Assembly (NCBI GenBank): GCA_030272585.1
Contig: BSYQ01000012.1
Coordinates: forward strand, 1,922,001 to 1,986,000
Source of the DNA: Bryopsis sp. KO-2023
Taxonomy: Eukaryota > Chlorophyta > Ulvophyceae > Bryopsidales > Bryopsidaceae
Direction of reading: 5' to 3'
Length of the DNA: 64,000 nt
Positions 11,664 through 22,869 of this stretch are shown piece after piece. Within the stretch, counting starts at the first letter, position 1; the number at the start of each line of letters is the position of its first letter. The notes beneath the pieces are model-generated. The model had not been told where the DNA came from and did no database searches. It worked only from the letters and a program-made list of their open reading frames with translations. Both the position numbers and the translations under genes were made by a program.

Positions 11664-11789
11664 GGCGCAACCAGGGGGGGCCCAATTGTTTTTTAGGGGA
11701 TAAAAAACAGTTGGTTGAGGAATGGTGCTGTAGATTTCCAGGGGAATTTTTTTTTTGTGGGCCCCCTTCCCTGAAATCCTGGTTGCGCC
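11664..11789. mobile_element. Short MITE flanked by TA (mariner/Stowaway-like)
   Basis: A 126-bp element with nearly complementary ends: GGCGCAACCAGGGGGGGCCC on the left, and on the right the reverse complement of GGCGCAACCAGG followed by GGGCCC. Each end abuts a TA dinucleotide, the target duplication of Tc1/mariner elements. It has no coding capacity. Length, symmetry and TA flanks fit a Stowaway-type MITE; the superfamily is inferred from the TA only. Confidence 0.6.
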
Positions 11790-11794
11790 TATGG

Positions 11795-11905
11795 AAACAG
11801 CCCACCATTTTTTCCCTCGTAAATACAAAAACTAATAGAATAAAAGATCATGGGATAAGGAAAAACGATGTCGCCTTCACATGAATAGTACAAAAAAAAG
11901 TGAAT
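11795..11905 (+). repeat. Partial copy of the dispersed repeat seen at 8470, 30070 and 53640
   Basis: The segment starting at CCCACCATTTTTTCCCTCGT and continuing through AAAACTAATAGAATAAAAG and CGCCTTCACATGAATA matches 30190-30300 and, in reverse complement, 53620-53690. It lies immediately right of the TA-flanked MITE, which may have inserted into it. Confidence 0.5.
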
Positions 11906-11971
11906 AGAAAAATCACAGACGCCTATTCAGAAGTCGGCGAGGGATTTTGGGGCTTTTGCAATATTGTCGAT

Positions 11972-12008
11972 TGAAGTATACAATAGTATACAATAGTATA
12001 CAATAGTA
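11972..12008. repeat. Short tandem repeat of a decamer
   Basis: Three to four copies of GTATACAATA in tandem, followed by the hairpin CTACTCTAGGAGAGTAG. No associated gene. Confidence 0.7.
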
Positions 12009-12089
12009 TGCTACTCTAGGAGAGTAGCGTCAAAAAAAGATGGAGTAATATGTAAAGCGAAGTAGAGGCTTGATTTCAAAGTTTTGTTG

Positions 12090-14285
12090 GTGGTTCTCGT
12101 GCGCAGAATATGGTGTTTTTAGGGGGTGGTCCCTCACCAACCACTTTTGCGCCACCGTGTAGTGTTGCATCCAGAAATTTGTAACGAGCCCTTATTTTTT
12201 TAATGAAAATCTTTTGTGTTTTATGCCAAGGTTCAGCACTGTGTATTTCCCTGTGTCACTGGAGGTTTCAATCGACAGAAGAACACAGTTTAATATAATA
12301 TGTTGTATACAACATATACACGTATTGTAATAAGCAGCAACAGTCAGTTTGTTGCTGCCATCCACAAAAAGGATTTGTAGGCTGACCACACATCTTTTGC
12401 ACTAGCATTTTTGCTGTCTCCATCACTTTCAAAAACCAATGAAAGTTTCTTTAGAAACTGAAAGAGGTCAAGGCTTTTCCCAGTCCCCCCCCATCTTTTT
12501 TTCTTTTAATTGTAAACTGGACCCACCAGTTGAGAAGGATGAACCATGTTCCATCCATGCACAACACCAAGGAAGTACTGTCACCGTTGCTGGATTTTCT
12601 GGTTCGATTTGGTTTTGGTGTGAAAGAGAAGGCTCTCAACACAACCCTGGCACCATGATAAGTCTTACATGTGGCCACAGACCTTTGTTGGATAGAAATC
12701 AATCAAGGTTGATTCACACAATGAGGTCGAGGTCGAGGAGTGGTGCGCAGCACGAGTCCTGGTGTTGATGTTACCCCTTTTTGGGCGAGACAGATAGAGA
12801 CTACAGTCGTTGGGCGGTCTCTTCATCAGAAGCGTTTCGTCTGGCACTGTCAATTCATACCCAACAGGTGGCACGTCATTTCCTCGTCCTGTTCTGTTAG
12901 TGCAACACTTCGCGCTAGGACAGTCGCATCCAGCTGCCGACATAAATACACAGGCTGCGCAGCAACCCTCAGCAAAAAAAAAAAATCCTATTCTTCTGTT
13001 GCGATTTACAAAGCGTATTTGAAAATATTGCTGGAAAGAAATACGTGTGTTTCCTGCCCAAATGACGAAGCAGTTGATTGCCGTGGCATTGGCGGGGCTG
13101 TTCATTCTCGCTGTCCATGCTAACACTGGTATTTAATGAGCTCGACACCGCTTGCTTTCTCTGTGAATCTTTAGATTGAAGTGCGCATGGGGCCTTCTTT
13201 GTCCTCGCGGTGATTTTTGTTTGCACCGTGTTGCCTGAACCTTGTCTGACGACCATGCGATTGATCGATTGCATTTACCTTTTTTTGCAGATCTTGATGA
13301 TCGTCGGGGACGAACACGTGCGTTGCTCCGTTCAGGTGTCAGTGCTGGCTTCGCAGTTTCGTTTTTCCTTTTGTGATCTGCGACATTCTGGGTTTGATGC
13401 AGTTAAGCGCAGCTTAATGGGCGGCGGTGGTGGAGGAGGAGGAGGAGGAGGCGGCGGTGGTGGTGGTGGTGGTGGAGGAGGCGGCGGCGGCGGCGGTGGT
13501 GGAGGAGGAGGAGGCGGCGGTGGTGGTGGTGGTGGCGGCGGAGGAGGAGGAGGAGGAGGCGGCGGCGGTGGTGGAGGAGGAGGAGGAGGTGGTGGTGGTG
13601 GTCGTAAACTCCTCGGCGGAGGAGGAGGAGGCGGTGGTGGCGGAGGCGGCGGAGGAGGCGGAGGAGGAGGCGGTGGTGGTGGCGGAGGAGGCGGCGGCGG
13701 TGGTGGTGGTGGTGGTGGTGGTGGTGGTGGTGGTGGCGGCGGCGGAGGAGGAGGAGGAGGCCGCCACAGCTATTACAGATATCACGGGAAGCGTAAGTTA
13801 ACTTGAGGTCATCGCTGGAAGCTCTTCAGTTTTGTGTTATGTGTCTTCTTGGCCTAATCAATGTATCCTTCTCGTTGCAGTTTGATGCTTCTTGCAGTGC
13901 TGACGGTGGAGGCTGGATGTAAATCGTTAATATGTCGATTGGTTCTCTGATATATGATACAAGGGACCTGTTCCTATTTTCTGATTCAGGGCAACAGTAG
14001 ACTTCCAACACAATGTTGTTGGGGTTCTGATGTTCCTACATTTTTTTATGTTTTGTTGGTTCAAGTTATCAATTGCTTGTTTCTTGATCTGATCAAGTTG
14101 ATTCAAACTGATTCAAACTGACAAATTGTATAACGTAATATGTAATATGTTGCTCTTGATGGGGTTACAATGACTGAACAACTGGTTGCTTCATTGGATA
14201 ATAATACCCAAATTTGCTGATACTTGACAGCCAGTTGTGCCTTCCCAATTTGGGAGTTCTGTGAAAGTTCGAATCAACCAATCGA
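12090..14285 (+). repeat. Segmental duplication, copy 1, carrying a polyglycine gene
   Basis: This segment is repeated in reverse complement at about 34845-36890 (copy 2) and 47940-49424 (copy 3). Homology covers the 5' flank (ATATGGTGTTTTTAGGGG, CCAAGGTTCAGCACTGTGT, TACATGTGGCCACAGACC), the whole gene with its introns, and about 400 bp of 3' flank up to TTTGGGAGTTCTGTGAAAG. Copy 3's 5' flank is cut by a LINE insertion. Confidence 0.85.
13062..13885 (+). CDS. Secreted polyglycine protein, paralog 1
   Basis: Exons 13062-13128, 13291-13317, 13403-13792 and 13881-13885 give 162 aa, with every junction in phase 1. The signal peptide is MTKQLIAVALAGLFILAVHA, followed by NTDLDDRRGRTLKRSLM. Then comes a long tract of almost pure glycine interrupted once by RKLL, ending RHSYYRYHGK and a final Leu encoded by a five-base last exon that also holds the stop. 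The glycine codons mix GGA, GGC and GGT, so selection for glycine rather than simple trinucleotide slippage is likely. Two close paralogs at 35155-36061 and 48312-49108 keep the same exon plan. The dibasic KR before the glycine tract could be a processing site. A cell-wall or extracellular role, or an antimicrobial Gly-rich peptide precursor, is inference from composition. Confidence 0.8.
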
Positions 14286-16400
14286 GCTATGTTCCTTCCA
14301 AAAAAAGTTCAAAAGCAATCAAAATGGCTTAAATGACATTGAGAAGATGTCGACGAAATTTGTGGTAATCTATCACAGTAATAAAACAGAGGGACGTCTA
14401 CCACACATGCCACTTTTGTTCAACACAAATCTCCGTTGAAGCATGTCGGTAGAAAAGTGATCGTCAACCCTGTCAGGGGGGGTGAGTAAAAACCCCATGT
14501 CGATGTTCCAAGATGTTTTCTTGGTTCAAGAGGAACTTGCCTGTTGCTGTCGAATCAATGGAAATTGTTGAGGGCCTTGTTACTGGAAATTGTTTGGGGC
14601 AATTTGCGAGGCCCAAATCATTCAGGGGAAAGAAAGCTTTGAAGGGGGGAATGGAAGCCATGCTGCTGCTGTTGGGGAGCGATTGCTGGGGCACATTGTG
14701 TTTTTTTTCAGGGAAGTGTTCGACTGAAAGGGAGACGCCAGACACCCAAGCAGAAATCGCTGATCTTCCTGCCCGTCTCGATGAGCTGGGATGAATGGGG
14801 AAGCTCAGGCAACTGCATTCGTTGGGTAGCACCATTTGGAACACAATACGCAAAATAGAAACAGTGTGGGAGTGCCAGGCTCAAAATTGTGAGGAAACTT
14901 TTAGGTGGTTTGACTGGGGCTAATCCCTGGAGGAGGAGTGAAGTGGGAGTGATTCTGTCAGCGATACAAGAGGGGACGTTGGAGTTGTGAATTGAGTGAT
15001 TATCAAAGAGTTGAATTAGGTGCTGTATTTCTTTTGTTGCTGGAGTGGCGATTTTGTGACTGAAAGGGCATTGTTCGTTGAGCTTCTTTCTTTATCAACT
15101 TAATCAAAGAACTTCAGGAGGGGTGGGGAAATATTTGCATAGTAGTAAATGAGGTTTGATTGCTGTCCTGTCGTTTTCAACCGATTTTGGAGGTCTTCAG
15201 CAGAATCTTCAAAAAAACAAAATGGAGAAGGAATAGTAAACATGCCCTGTAAAACTTGTGCTTTATTTTTTTGTAGGTGGTGGTTTTCTGTTTTTTCTGT
15301 TTTCAAGTCCATGATTCACAACAAGTGCAGAGAGTAGGAAAGCTCGTAGCCCTTATTTGTTTTTGGTAAACCGGTGCCTATTGGGTACCAGCTATATGGT
15401 TCTTTTTTTTTCTGTTTCTGCAATACAGGGCTTTTCGGTAATACTGTCTGCTCGGAGGTGACGTTTGAACTCAAATATTTGTTTGTTTAGGGATCAAAAC
15501 TCAACTAATGGAAACGTGTAGGCTAAATCAAATATGAGGAAACACGAGACTGGAAATGATCACCAGGTCTAATTCTAATTACAAAACAACGAAAGGTAAC
15601 GACACCAAACAGCAGACCAGAGAGATCGAAATGATCCAACAAAAAGCATATTATGAGTTCTTCTAAAGCGATCCAAGAATAATTCTCTTGATTTGACATG
15701 TTCCTTGGAAGAACTCCGGCTACAAAATTTCCTTCAACTGTTCATCAACCAGGGGATAGGCTTGTCTCCCTAGGAGCAAAAAAAAAAAAAAAACGATGCC
15801 TTGAAGAAAGAGAAATTTTTACTTGTATATAGAAACCAACTAATGCTTGTGGACAAACGAGAACAAAAGCCCAACGAAAACAAGCAAATGCTAAAGCCGA
15901 AAAATCTCATTGCTTGTATGAGGTAACACATAATCGAACCAAGACAATCCATGAAACTATCAAAACGAAAATCCACACGGAAACCAATGCATGGAAGTTT
16001 CTGATACGTACATGAGAACCACACAATCCCCAACATCCACACCTCTGAACCAAAAACAAATCCACAACAACCCACCAACTCTCATCGAAAAGAAACCCAC
16101 AACAACCAACCCACACCACCAACTCTCACCAAGAAAAAAAACCCACAACAACCAACCCACACCACCAACTCTCACCAAAAAAACCCCACAACAACAAAAA
16201 TCTTCCCTCGAACGAGATTGAGAACCAAACTTTGAAACAAATCGAACCTTGTAAAAAGAAACGTGAAGAAAAACGAACTTGTTTGGAGGAACCAACGCTT
16301 GGAAAAAGAAATATCAGCGAACGGACGATTCAAGCAACGAAAACCAAATTGCAAAACGCTTGAGGAAGTGAAAACGACGGAAACCAGTCTATTTGTACAC
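14286..16400. other. No supported gene; one weak open frame at 14513-14794
   Basis: A frame of 93 codons at 14513-14794 (+) begins MFSWFKRNLPVAVESMEIVE. It has no recognised domain and no splice context, and the frame on the opposite strand is equally open, so it is not called. The remainder is AT-rich with several poly-A runs. Confidence 0.4.
16085..16195. repeat. Tandem repeat of about 42 bp
   Basis: Two to three copies of a unit containing CCCACAACAACCAACCCACA followed by CCACCAACTCTCACCAA and a poly-A stretch. The strand asymmetry (C and A only on the plus strand) makes this a purine/pyrimidine-biased block. No gene overlaps it convincingly. Confidence 0.7.
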
Positions 16401-18380
16401 ATGAACCTTGTCTTGATTGCGTTGGCAAACAAACGTTGCGACGGTAACTGAGGGAATCGTGTGGGCTCTCTTTTTCTGTTCTGGAAAACGTGACAAGAAC
16501 AAAAAAAAAGAACGCAAGTGAAAATACGGCGGAGCTGAATGAACAGATGAAGTGATGTCACGGATTTTAAGCAGCGACGCGACGATTAGATTCGTAAGAT
16601 GATAAAAAAGAAAACTTGTGAAAATGACAGAAACTCAACCAGTTAACTCGAGTTCGTTTCGCCGCGCCGCGCAACGATCCTGACGACCAGCTCGTAAAAA
16701 CGTGCGGTTGGATAATTCGACGGATTTATGGTCGCTTAACGGTGCAACTGTATACGTATGTTTAGTTTTTATACGTATATATTGGCGGGATTGTCCTGTA
16801 AGCTGGGGTGAAAATGATTTCAAAGTCAGATGGATCGAGTTAGATGGACATCAAGTGGTAGGAGTAACGGTTGGAATATCGAAGGAGGTGTTTCAGTTTC
16901 TGGCAAGGACAATAAAGATATTTTTGGCGCCGTGCACGGTGAAGCGGTTTGGGACAAGAATTTCGAAGGAGCAGGCCCTGAATATACAGTGGGTTCCGTT
17001 TTTTTGGGAGCGGTGCACCTGTTTGTGAACACCATCGTCGACCTTAACAATGTAGCAACACAGCGCCACCGCACAGTCGCAGATTATTGTTGAAGTGGAA
17101 GTGCAGTGTATGATCCATCGAAGTAGACAAGTTTGTTCACTTTTCGGAAGAAGAAGAACATCTAGGACACCGTGCCAGGGAAAGCAACTGGAAAACCACA
17201 CTGTGTACATAACTGGAACAGTACTGATGCGTCCCAGGTTCCTGAATAATCATTTTTTTTCTCCTGCAGGTCAGAATTTCTGAAGAAAGACGGACTCGAG
17301 GCAATAGCAGCTGGGGCCGTCGAGTTTTTTGACTTTGGTTTGGAAGCTTTCGACGGGACATGCGAGTTCCCCATCAGCGACGCGTGCGATGTCGTTCAAG
17401 GCTGTGGCTGCGAAAGATTTGAGTGTAAATCTCGTGGAAGTATGGAAGTACATATTGCCATGGGATACATCTCCCCAGTTCTGCGATTTCGGTTGCATGT
17501 GTTGGTGGTGCATGTTTGACCTGCCTGGTCATAGTTTGGGTCGGCTAGCAAGATTGAAGGAACACTGGATGGTGGTTTGGATGGTGAATTCTCAAAGAAC
17601 GATTGATTGTTGACTTCTAAAAGGATTCAGACTTATTGCACAGATTTCACATACAGGAATTCATTTTTTCAATGAATTCCGTCATATTTTTGTGTTATGC
17701 GATTCCACGATTGAAGGAGGGTGCCCCGTTTCTCCTACACAATGTAAATGATGTTTGTTTGTTTGCCCCGTTTCTTCTCAGGAGGTGATGATGATGATGA
17801 TAATGATAGAGGAGGTGGAGATGATGGGGGTACAATTATTTGCTACTATGCGTACCCACGACCGTGCAGAAGAAGACTTCCTTCTATGGATCCAATCAAA
17901 GGTTTGGTGAAAATGCCTGACTCGTCGACATGAGTGGAGAAAGGAAAAAGAAACAGCAAGCTTTCCCTGATCCAATCAGCTCAATGAAACTTGCGGTTAA
18001 AATTGCGTTGTCCTGATTCCCCCCCAAAAAAAAAGTTGTTGGACACAATTGGCCAAAGAACTATTCCGCATCATGGTCGTATATTCCGAAGCGTTCCAGC
18101 TATACTTTATCATTTTAGCTTCTGTTTATGAGTTGTATGCTTCTTTTTTGTTATGTGCGATTTTTGAAATCAAGGGGAGCTTCTAGCAAAACAACAGTAG
18201 AGTATGGATTCCCTTGCTTAAGATTTTGCTGGTTGGGACAGTTTTCATGAAAACGTTGACTGTCTCTTTTCCGAACACCATGTATTCTGTTCTGCAGGAG
18301 ATACGATAGTGGCCTTTTGTTTCGGAAATCGATGCAAAGGTTTTTTGCAGCCCGATTTATTCGCCAAAGTTAGAAGGGAT

Positions 18381-18495
18381 CCATATCACTTCGTCGAATG
18401 ACGTTTCGTCGACCAACGTTTCGTCGAATTACATTTGGTCGAATGACGTTTCGTCGAACGACATTTCGTCGAATGACGTTTCGTCGAATTGTGTT
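18381..18495. repeat. Left terminal inverted repeat array of the MULE
   Basis: About six imperfect 14-16 bp units of the type TTCGTCGAATGACGT or TTCGTCGAATTACAT. The unit TCGTCGA contains a short palindrome (TCGA), so the array can pair both internally and with the right end at 22785-22869. Such subterminal repeats are typical transposase binding sites. Confidence 0.8.
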
Positions 18496-19482
18496 TTGTG
18501 ATGTAACTGAGATTTTTTTTTTTCAACTGATGGAATGACGCAACAAGTGCTCTGGGACTGTCTGCTGGACTTTTGTGGAGGCTTTTTGTTTCGGTGTCAC
18601 GAGTCGCCACCCTGCATCAGAACATCACAGTTCGCGCATGTCGACCTACACCACACTTTGCAGCGCACTCCCTCACAAACATAAATTGAATCTCGTATCC
18701 CCTGAATGAACTGCCCTTGTCGCTGGTGGCGAGTTTCTGGCGTTGAAGGTCGTGGCACTGTCGTAGCGCTCTTTTCGCTTAGGTACTGAACTTCTCCCCT
18801 ATTGCTGGTCGCGGATAAAAAACACTGGTTTCTACTGACACTTTTTCTCTCTGACTGAGTGCAAGAACAAATACATCGTTACTCAGCCACGCACTTTCCA
18901 CCTCTCGTTCTCGATAGACTACACTCAAATATGTCCAACTTCTCTTCGACGATCTCAAAAATTTTCCATCAATCAATCAATGTTACATGTGAAGAAGCCC
19001 AGACCTCTTTGCAACAGACTTAGTTTCTGTAAAGCTATTCCAGGACGCCTGATTAGCAGCTGTAATCGAGTAGCCCATATGGGCCAACACCGCAGCTTGT
19101 TGTGGCTTGATACGGACTATTGCCTCAAGGCGACTTTGCTTGCCTACTAATTAAGGAATTCAACAGATTTTCTTTGAATACTTCTGGCTCATGTGTCTGC
19201 AATTTTTTTTTTATGGAGTTACTCGAACAATTATGCATGAAAACCTACTGAAAACAAGCAAAATCGCTTCGAAGGGATCAAAGAAAGAGCCATATTGGCT
19301 GGAAAAAAATTCAGAAGCCATGCATACTGCCAAAGCGTGGCGAAAAAAAAAAGAAAATAAGGGAAAAATGCCAAGTGGCTTAAACCTTCAGATCCTCAAG
19401 AAAAGCACTGCTTGTGTGGCTCAAATTTGTATGTTTCCAACAGATTTTTTACAATCCCAAAAAATGAAACGGAGAAACTTTC

Positions 19483-20631
19483 CTAAAACTTCAAACAGTT
19501 TGCTATACTTCGCAAATAATCCAATCGACTCATATTATTCCTCCCAGCAACAATGTTCCGGATTCTTCTATCCTTGGTTTCATCCTTTTTCCTTCTTTTC
19601 CTCACCCCCCCACTCAGCATATCATCCAAGTCTGCCTCTATAGCCACCCCCTCTAGCTGAATTTTTTCCAAAAATCGAAACAATCCAAGGTGTGATACTC
19701 CACAAAGCACCCGCAATCGATTGTGCCACCCTTCAACTACGTTGTTGGTCCGAGCCCAACCACGACCTTGAAAATTCCACAAAGACCAAAAACTTGGAGG
19801 GTACATTGGATTATTTCGAAGAACATTACCAGTTCGCAAAGTTCTTCGAATAGTCCCAATATATGTACCTTCAAACCAGTTCGCTATGGGCAGAGCTTGC
19901 TGAGGAAAACTATTTTTCAAGTCCACAAAAGCATCAACGATTTCGTCCTCAGGCAACAACGCAAGAGCTGCCAACATCCGGACTTTCTCAGAAAAATCTC
20001 TGCCAACGGAAGAGTGTGCAGATGATGATTGTGCATACGCACTTTGAAGACCATTCGCCTGAACCTGACGCCAAATACATTTCCCCAGATGGAACAGACA
20101 TCCAGAGATGTGAGAGTTTGCAAAAACTCGGGCTGCCGCTTGAACGCTCGCCTGCTCGTTATCCAACATCACTCCTGAGGGTTCAGTGTCGGACAACAGA
20201 ACTACCTCATCGAACAATGTTTCGTAGGCAGCCTGTGTTTTCCTTTCCATCAAGGCAAAGACTAGAGGAACGGTTCTCCGGACGGCTTGACTTGGCCCAA
20301 TCAAGCCGTGGATAGTATAGAACTGTGCAAATATTTTTGGAGTAACGCCGAACGTGCCGTCTCCATGAATTAGCTCCGCATCCCGTAGCATTCCCAACAT
20401 TCTATTTGTCGAGAATATTATGATTCTGCCAACACTTTCACCACCACTGATATCCTTGATCAAGAAGTCTCTTCCGTCACTCATTTTTGTGAATTTATCT
20501 TGATTCACCCAATTAATATTTGCCAACGATCGAGGCTCCTCAGGATACGACTTTCCTCTCACTCTCCTAACAACTTGGCTCAGGCTATTCCGGGAGGGGA
20601 GCGACTGCCGCGTCGCATCTACACTTGCCAA
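19483..20631 (-). CDS. MULE-type transposase, N-terminally truncated
   Basis: 382 aa of uninterrupted frame with the MULE transposase core. The first catalytic Asp lies in GDGTFGVTPKIF, the second in MLDNEQA, and the Glu in TNNVVEGWHNRL. CLFHLGKCIW and SGVMLDNEQASVQAA fit the family (RNase H-like DDE fold, Mutator superfamily). The usual N-terminal zinc-binding region is missing: the sequence just upstream of 20631 changes into a LINE fragment on the opposite strand, so the ATG given here is only the first in frame. The C-terminus ends in a basic stretch (RKRRKKDETKDRRI). The core looks intact, but without its DNA-binding end it is probably inactive. Confidence 0.85.
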   Translation of the reverse strand: MASVDATRQSLPSRNSLSQVVRRVRGKSYPEEPRSLANINWVNQDKFTKMSDGRDFLIKDISGGESVGRIIIFSTNRMLGMLRDAELIHGDGTFGVTPKIFAQFYTIHGLIGPSQAVRRTVPLVFALMERKTQAAYETLFDEVVLLSDTEPSGVMLDNEQASVQAAARVFANSHISGCLFHLGKCIWRQVQANGLQSAYAQSSSAHSSVGRDFSEKVRMLAALALLPEDEIVDAFVDLKNSFPQQALPIANWFEGTYIGTIRRTLRTGNVLRNNPMYPPSFWSLWNFQGRGWARTNNVVEGWHNRLRVLCGVSHLGLFRFLEKIQLEGVAIEADLDDMLSGGVRKRRKKDETKDRRIRNIVAGRNNMSRLDYLRSIANCLKF

Positions 20632-21905
20632 GGCCCCCCTGACACTGTGGAGAATAATGTGGGCCTGCTGGTTAAAAACTGAATGGATGCTTCGGGATCG
20701 GTGGTGGCTAATACAAGAGGAACCCCCCCGTCATTCTATTCTACAGTAGGCAACCCGTTTTGGTTAGACATCACCTTTTGTCACCCAAAACTGCTCAACT
20801 ACATCACTGATTGGAACACCATTAAAAACATGACCCTCTCTGATCATGACAGGATTCATTTTGTCCTCGACTGTGTCCCAGCAAAACCACAAATCAAACC
20901 CAGGCCAAACTGGAGACTCGCCCCCTGGGAAACTCTACTTCCAGCCCTGGAAGAGGCATTCCACACTGAGAATTGTGTACAATGGTCTTGGGATATATCA
21001 GTATATACTGTTCAGGACCCGGTGGATCCAAATGACAACATTTAAAGCCTCCAGAATATCATCTCAGAAGTTGCCTCCCACAACATCACGACTACTCCAG
21101 CTAAGGCACCTCCACATTCATAAGGAACTCACGCTCTTACACGGGCTGTTGCAAAAGAGGAGAATACGGCTCTGCAGACTACACAGAATACTGGGCTTCA
21201 ACCAATGCTCCCGGAACAAGAAACATTAGAACACCAGCTCTACTCTCAGTTCAAAGCATCAGACAGAAGTGTGAAGCATGGAGGCGATTTACCTACACTA
21301 CAATCTCCACAGACATGTGGACGAAGTACCAACAGATTGTCAAACCCAGAGCCTCTATTAACCAGACACAAGACCACCTCAACATCATGGACACGGGTTC
21401 AGGAACCAAGGAGACGGGCCTAACATTCAAATCGCACCGCCCTTTTGGCAGACATCTCAATCGAAGGGAAGGTACTCTGGTTGCTCAATTTCTCTCGGAT
21501 CACTTCCCCTGCCTGCAATTTCTGCAACGCTTTCACTTGCTTCACACTAGACCAATATGTGATTGCAACGATGCACTGGAATCCCGAACACATTTGATGC
21601 ACGACTGCCGCCACCTACAAGCTATTACAAAACGTTCATTCGCTGGACTGGGATCCACTCCGATCCCACCAGAATGACCTTGTAATATTCCTGGAAGCAA
21701 ATCAATCAATTTATTTGTCAATCCTGGAAAAACAGAGCTCGCAGCTGGGGTCGCAATCCCCTCGGCCATTGAATTGTATTTCCGTTGTATGTGCGAGAGG
21801 ATGTGGAACACTATTCGATCCCGCTTTGCTGGGTTGGCTGCATCCCTGGCTGGCTCGTCAGAGACGCATTTTTGACCTGGATAGAGGGCCTGGAATAGAT
21901 GCAAC
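20632..21905 (+). pseudogene. Internally deleted LINE remnant inside the MULE
   Basis: The left part (20683-21045) encodes the C-terminal half of an apurinic-type endonuclease: GNPFWLDITFCHP, then SDHDRIHFVLDC. The right part (about 21290-21677) encodes the C-terminal zinc-knuckle region of a LINE ORF2, with FKSHRPFGRHLNR, then CDCNDALESRTHLMHDC. The whole reverse-transcriptase core between them is absent, and frameshifts and stops are present. It joins the truncated 5' end of the MULE transposase, so its insertion or a later deletion probably removed the transposase N-terminus. Confidence 0.7.
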
Positions 21906-21910
21906 ATTGA

Positions 21911-22050
21911 ACTAAATGGAGAGATTGGACTGGTGGAACTCCTGGACTGGATGGAAGAATTGGACTAGATGGAGGGACTGGACTGGATGAAGGGATTCGA
22001 CTGACTGGTGGAATAGGACCGGATAGCGGGACCGAACTGGATTGTAAAAA
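21911..22050. repeat. Minisatellite of GGACTGGATG-type units
   Basis: About ten degenerate copies of a unit like ATTGGACTGGATGGA, followed by a (CA)n run at about 22061-22081. It directly follows the LINE remnant and may be its 3' tail. A (CA)n/(CG)n run also occurs at about 22413-22439. Confidence 0.7.
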
Positions 22051-22784
22051 CCATTATAAAAACACACACACACACACACAGGAAGGGGTATTGGGCAACT
22101 ATTGGCTGTTGACTTCCAAGACAGTTGGGGGAATGGGAAAGGGGCTCTGAGTGCATATATGGGATTCTCTTTTTGCTTTTGTGTTGTCACCAGAGGGTTA
22201 CCGTTTCTTCCTCACTTTTTCTTTTTCTTTTTTACCACTGGGAGTAAGGGGCTCTTGTCATTCTGTTTTTGATACCAAACTGGTGGTTTTTACTTGTGAT
22301 TCTTATTTGTGTTGGGCAAGGGAATGATGTTGGCAGGGCCCTCTAACGATATTACACTTTGGGAGTGATATGCGTGTGTCGGCAAAACTCCGTCTTTGTA
22401 AGAATGATTAGCAAAACACACACACACACGCGCGCGCGCTTTGATCCGTTGGTGGCTATTCTGTTCGTGTTGAGGGAGGGGCTGAGTCAGGCTTTCGCAG
22501 TCAATCTGAGTTTTGGGAGCGTGTTGGGGATCACCGCTTGTCCAGGTTTTGGGGGGAAATTATGCGGAGACGGAACTTCTTGCAGCTCACTTTGGAGGTC
22601 CAGCACTTGCTACTCCGGATTGTGCGACAAGGATGCCACCTAGTTTGGCTTCAAGAGTATGCGAACCCAGCAAACGCTTCCAGGACGGTTGAGATTATTG
22701 CATCCCACATATCAGCTCGCTCTTTCCCAATGCCGTTGGAGGTCGGGTTGCGGATCGACAGGAGACTCTTCCAACACGGAAGTA

Positions 22785-22869
22785 CAATTCGACGAAATGT
22801 AATTCGACGAAATGTAGTTCGACGAAATGAACGTCGACGAAACGTCATTCGACGAAATGAATGGAAACC
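22785..22869. repeat. Right terminal inverted repeat array of the MULE
   Basis: Inverted counterpart of 18381-18495, with units AATTCGACGAAATGT and CATTCGACGAAATGA. It ends nine bases before the AG of the interrupted host exon's donor once the duplicated 12-mer is counted. Confidence 0.8.

Larger units (their letters stand above)
18381..22869. mobile_element. MULE (Mutator-like) DNA transposon inserted in exon 4 of a host gene
   Basis: Both ends carry long inverted arrays of a TTCGTCGAATGACG-type motif. The left array starts CCATATCACTTCGTCGAATG and the right array reads, inverted, GGTTTCCATTCATTTCGTCG. The element is flanked by the identical 12-mer GTTAGAAGGGAT at 18369-18380 and 22870-22881. 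It contains a MULE transposase in antisense and a LINE remnant nested beside the transposase 5' end. A 12-bp duplication is slightly longer than the 8-11 bp usual for MULEs. The exact terminal bases are uncertain by a few positions. Confidence 0.85.

Noticed and set aside
13414-13801. Long open frames rich in Glu/Val or Ser/Thr/Ala over the polyglycine exons, also at 35272-35709 and 48384-48753
   Set aside because: They are the other frames of the (GGN)n tract and have no signal peptide, conserved ends or splice support.
14513-14794. 93-codon frame beginning MFSWFKRNLPV
   Set aside because: No domain or splice context, and the opposite strand is open over the same span.
16085-16195. Possible CRISPR-like array
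   Set aside because: Units are directly adjacent without unique spacers, and the context is eukaryotic.
18386-18610. Minus-strand frame with repeated STKRHSTKC
   Set aside because: It is a translation of the MULE terminal repeat array, not a protein.
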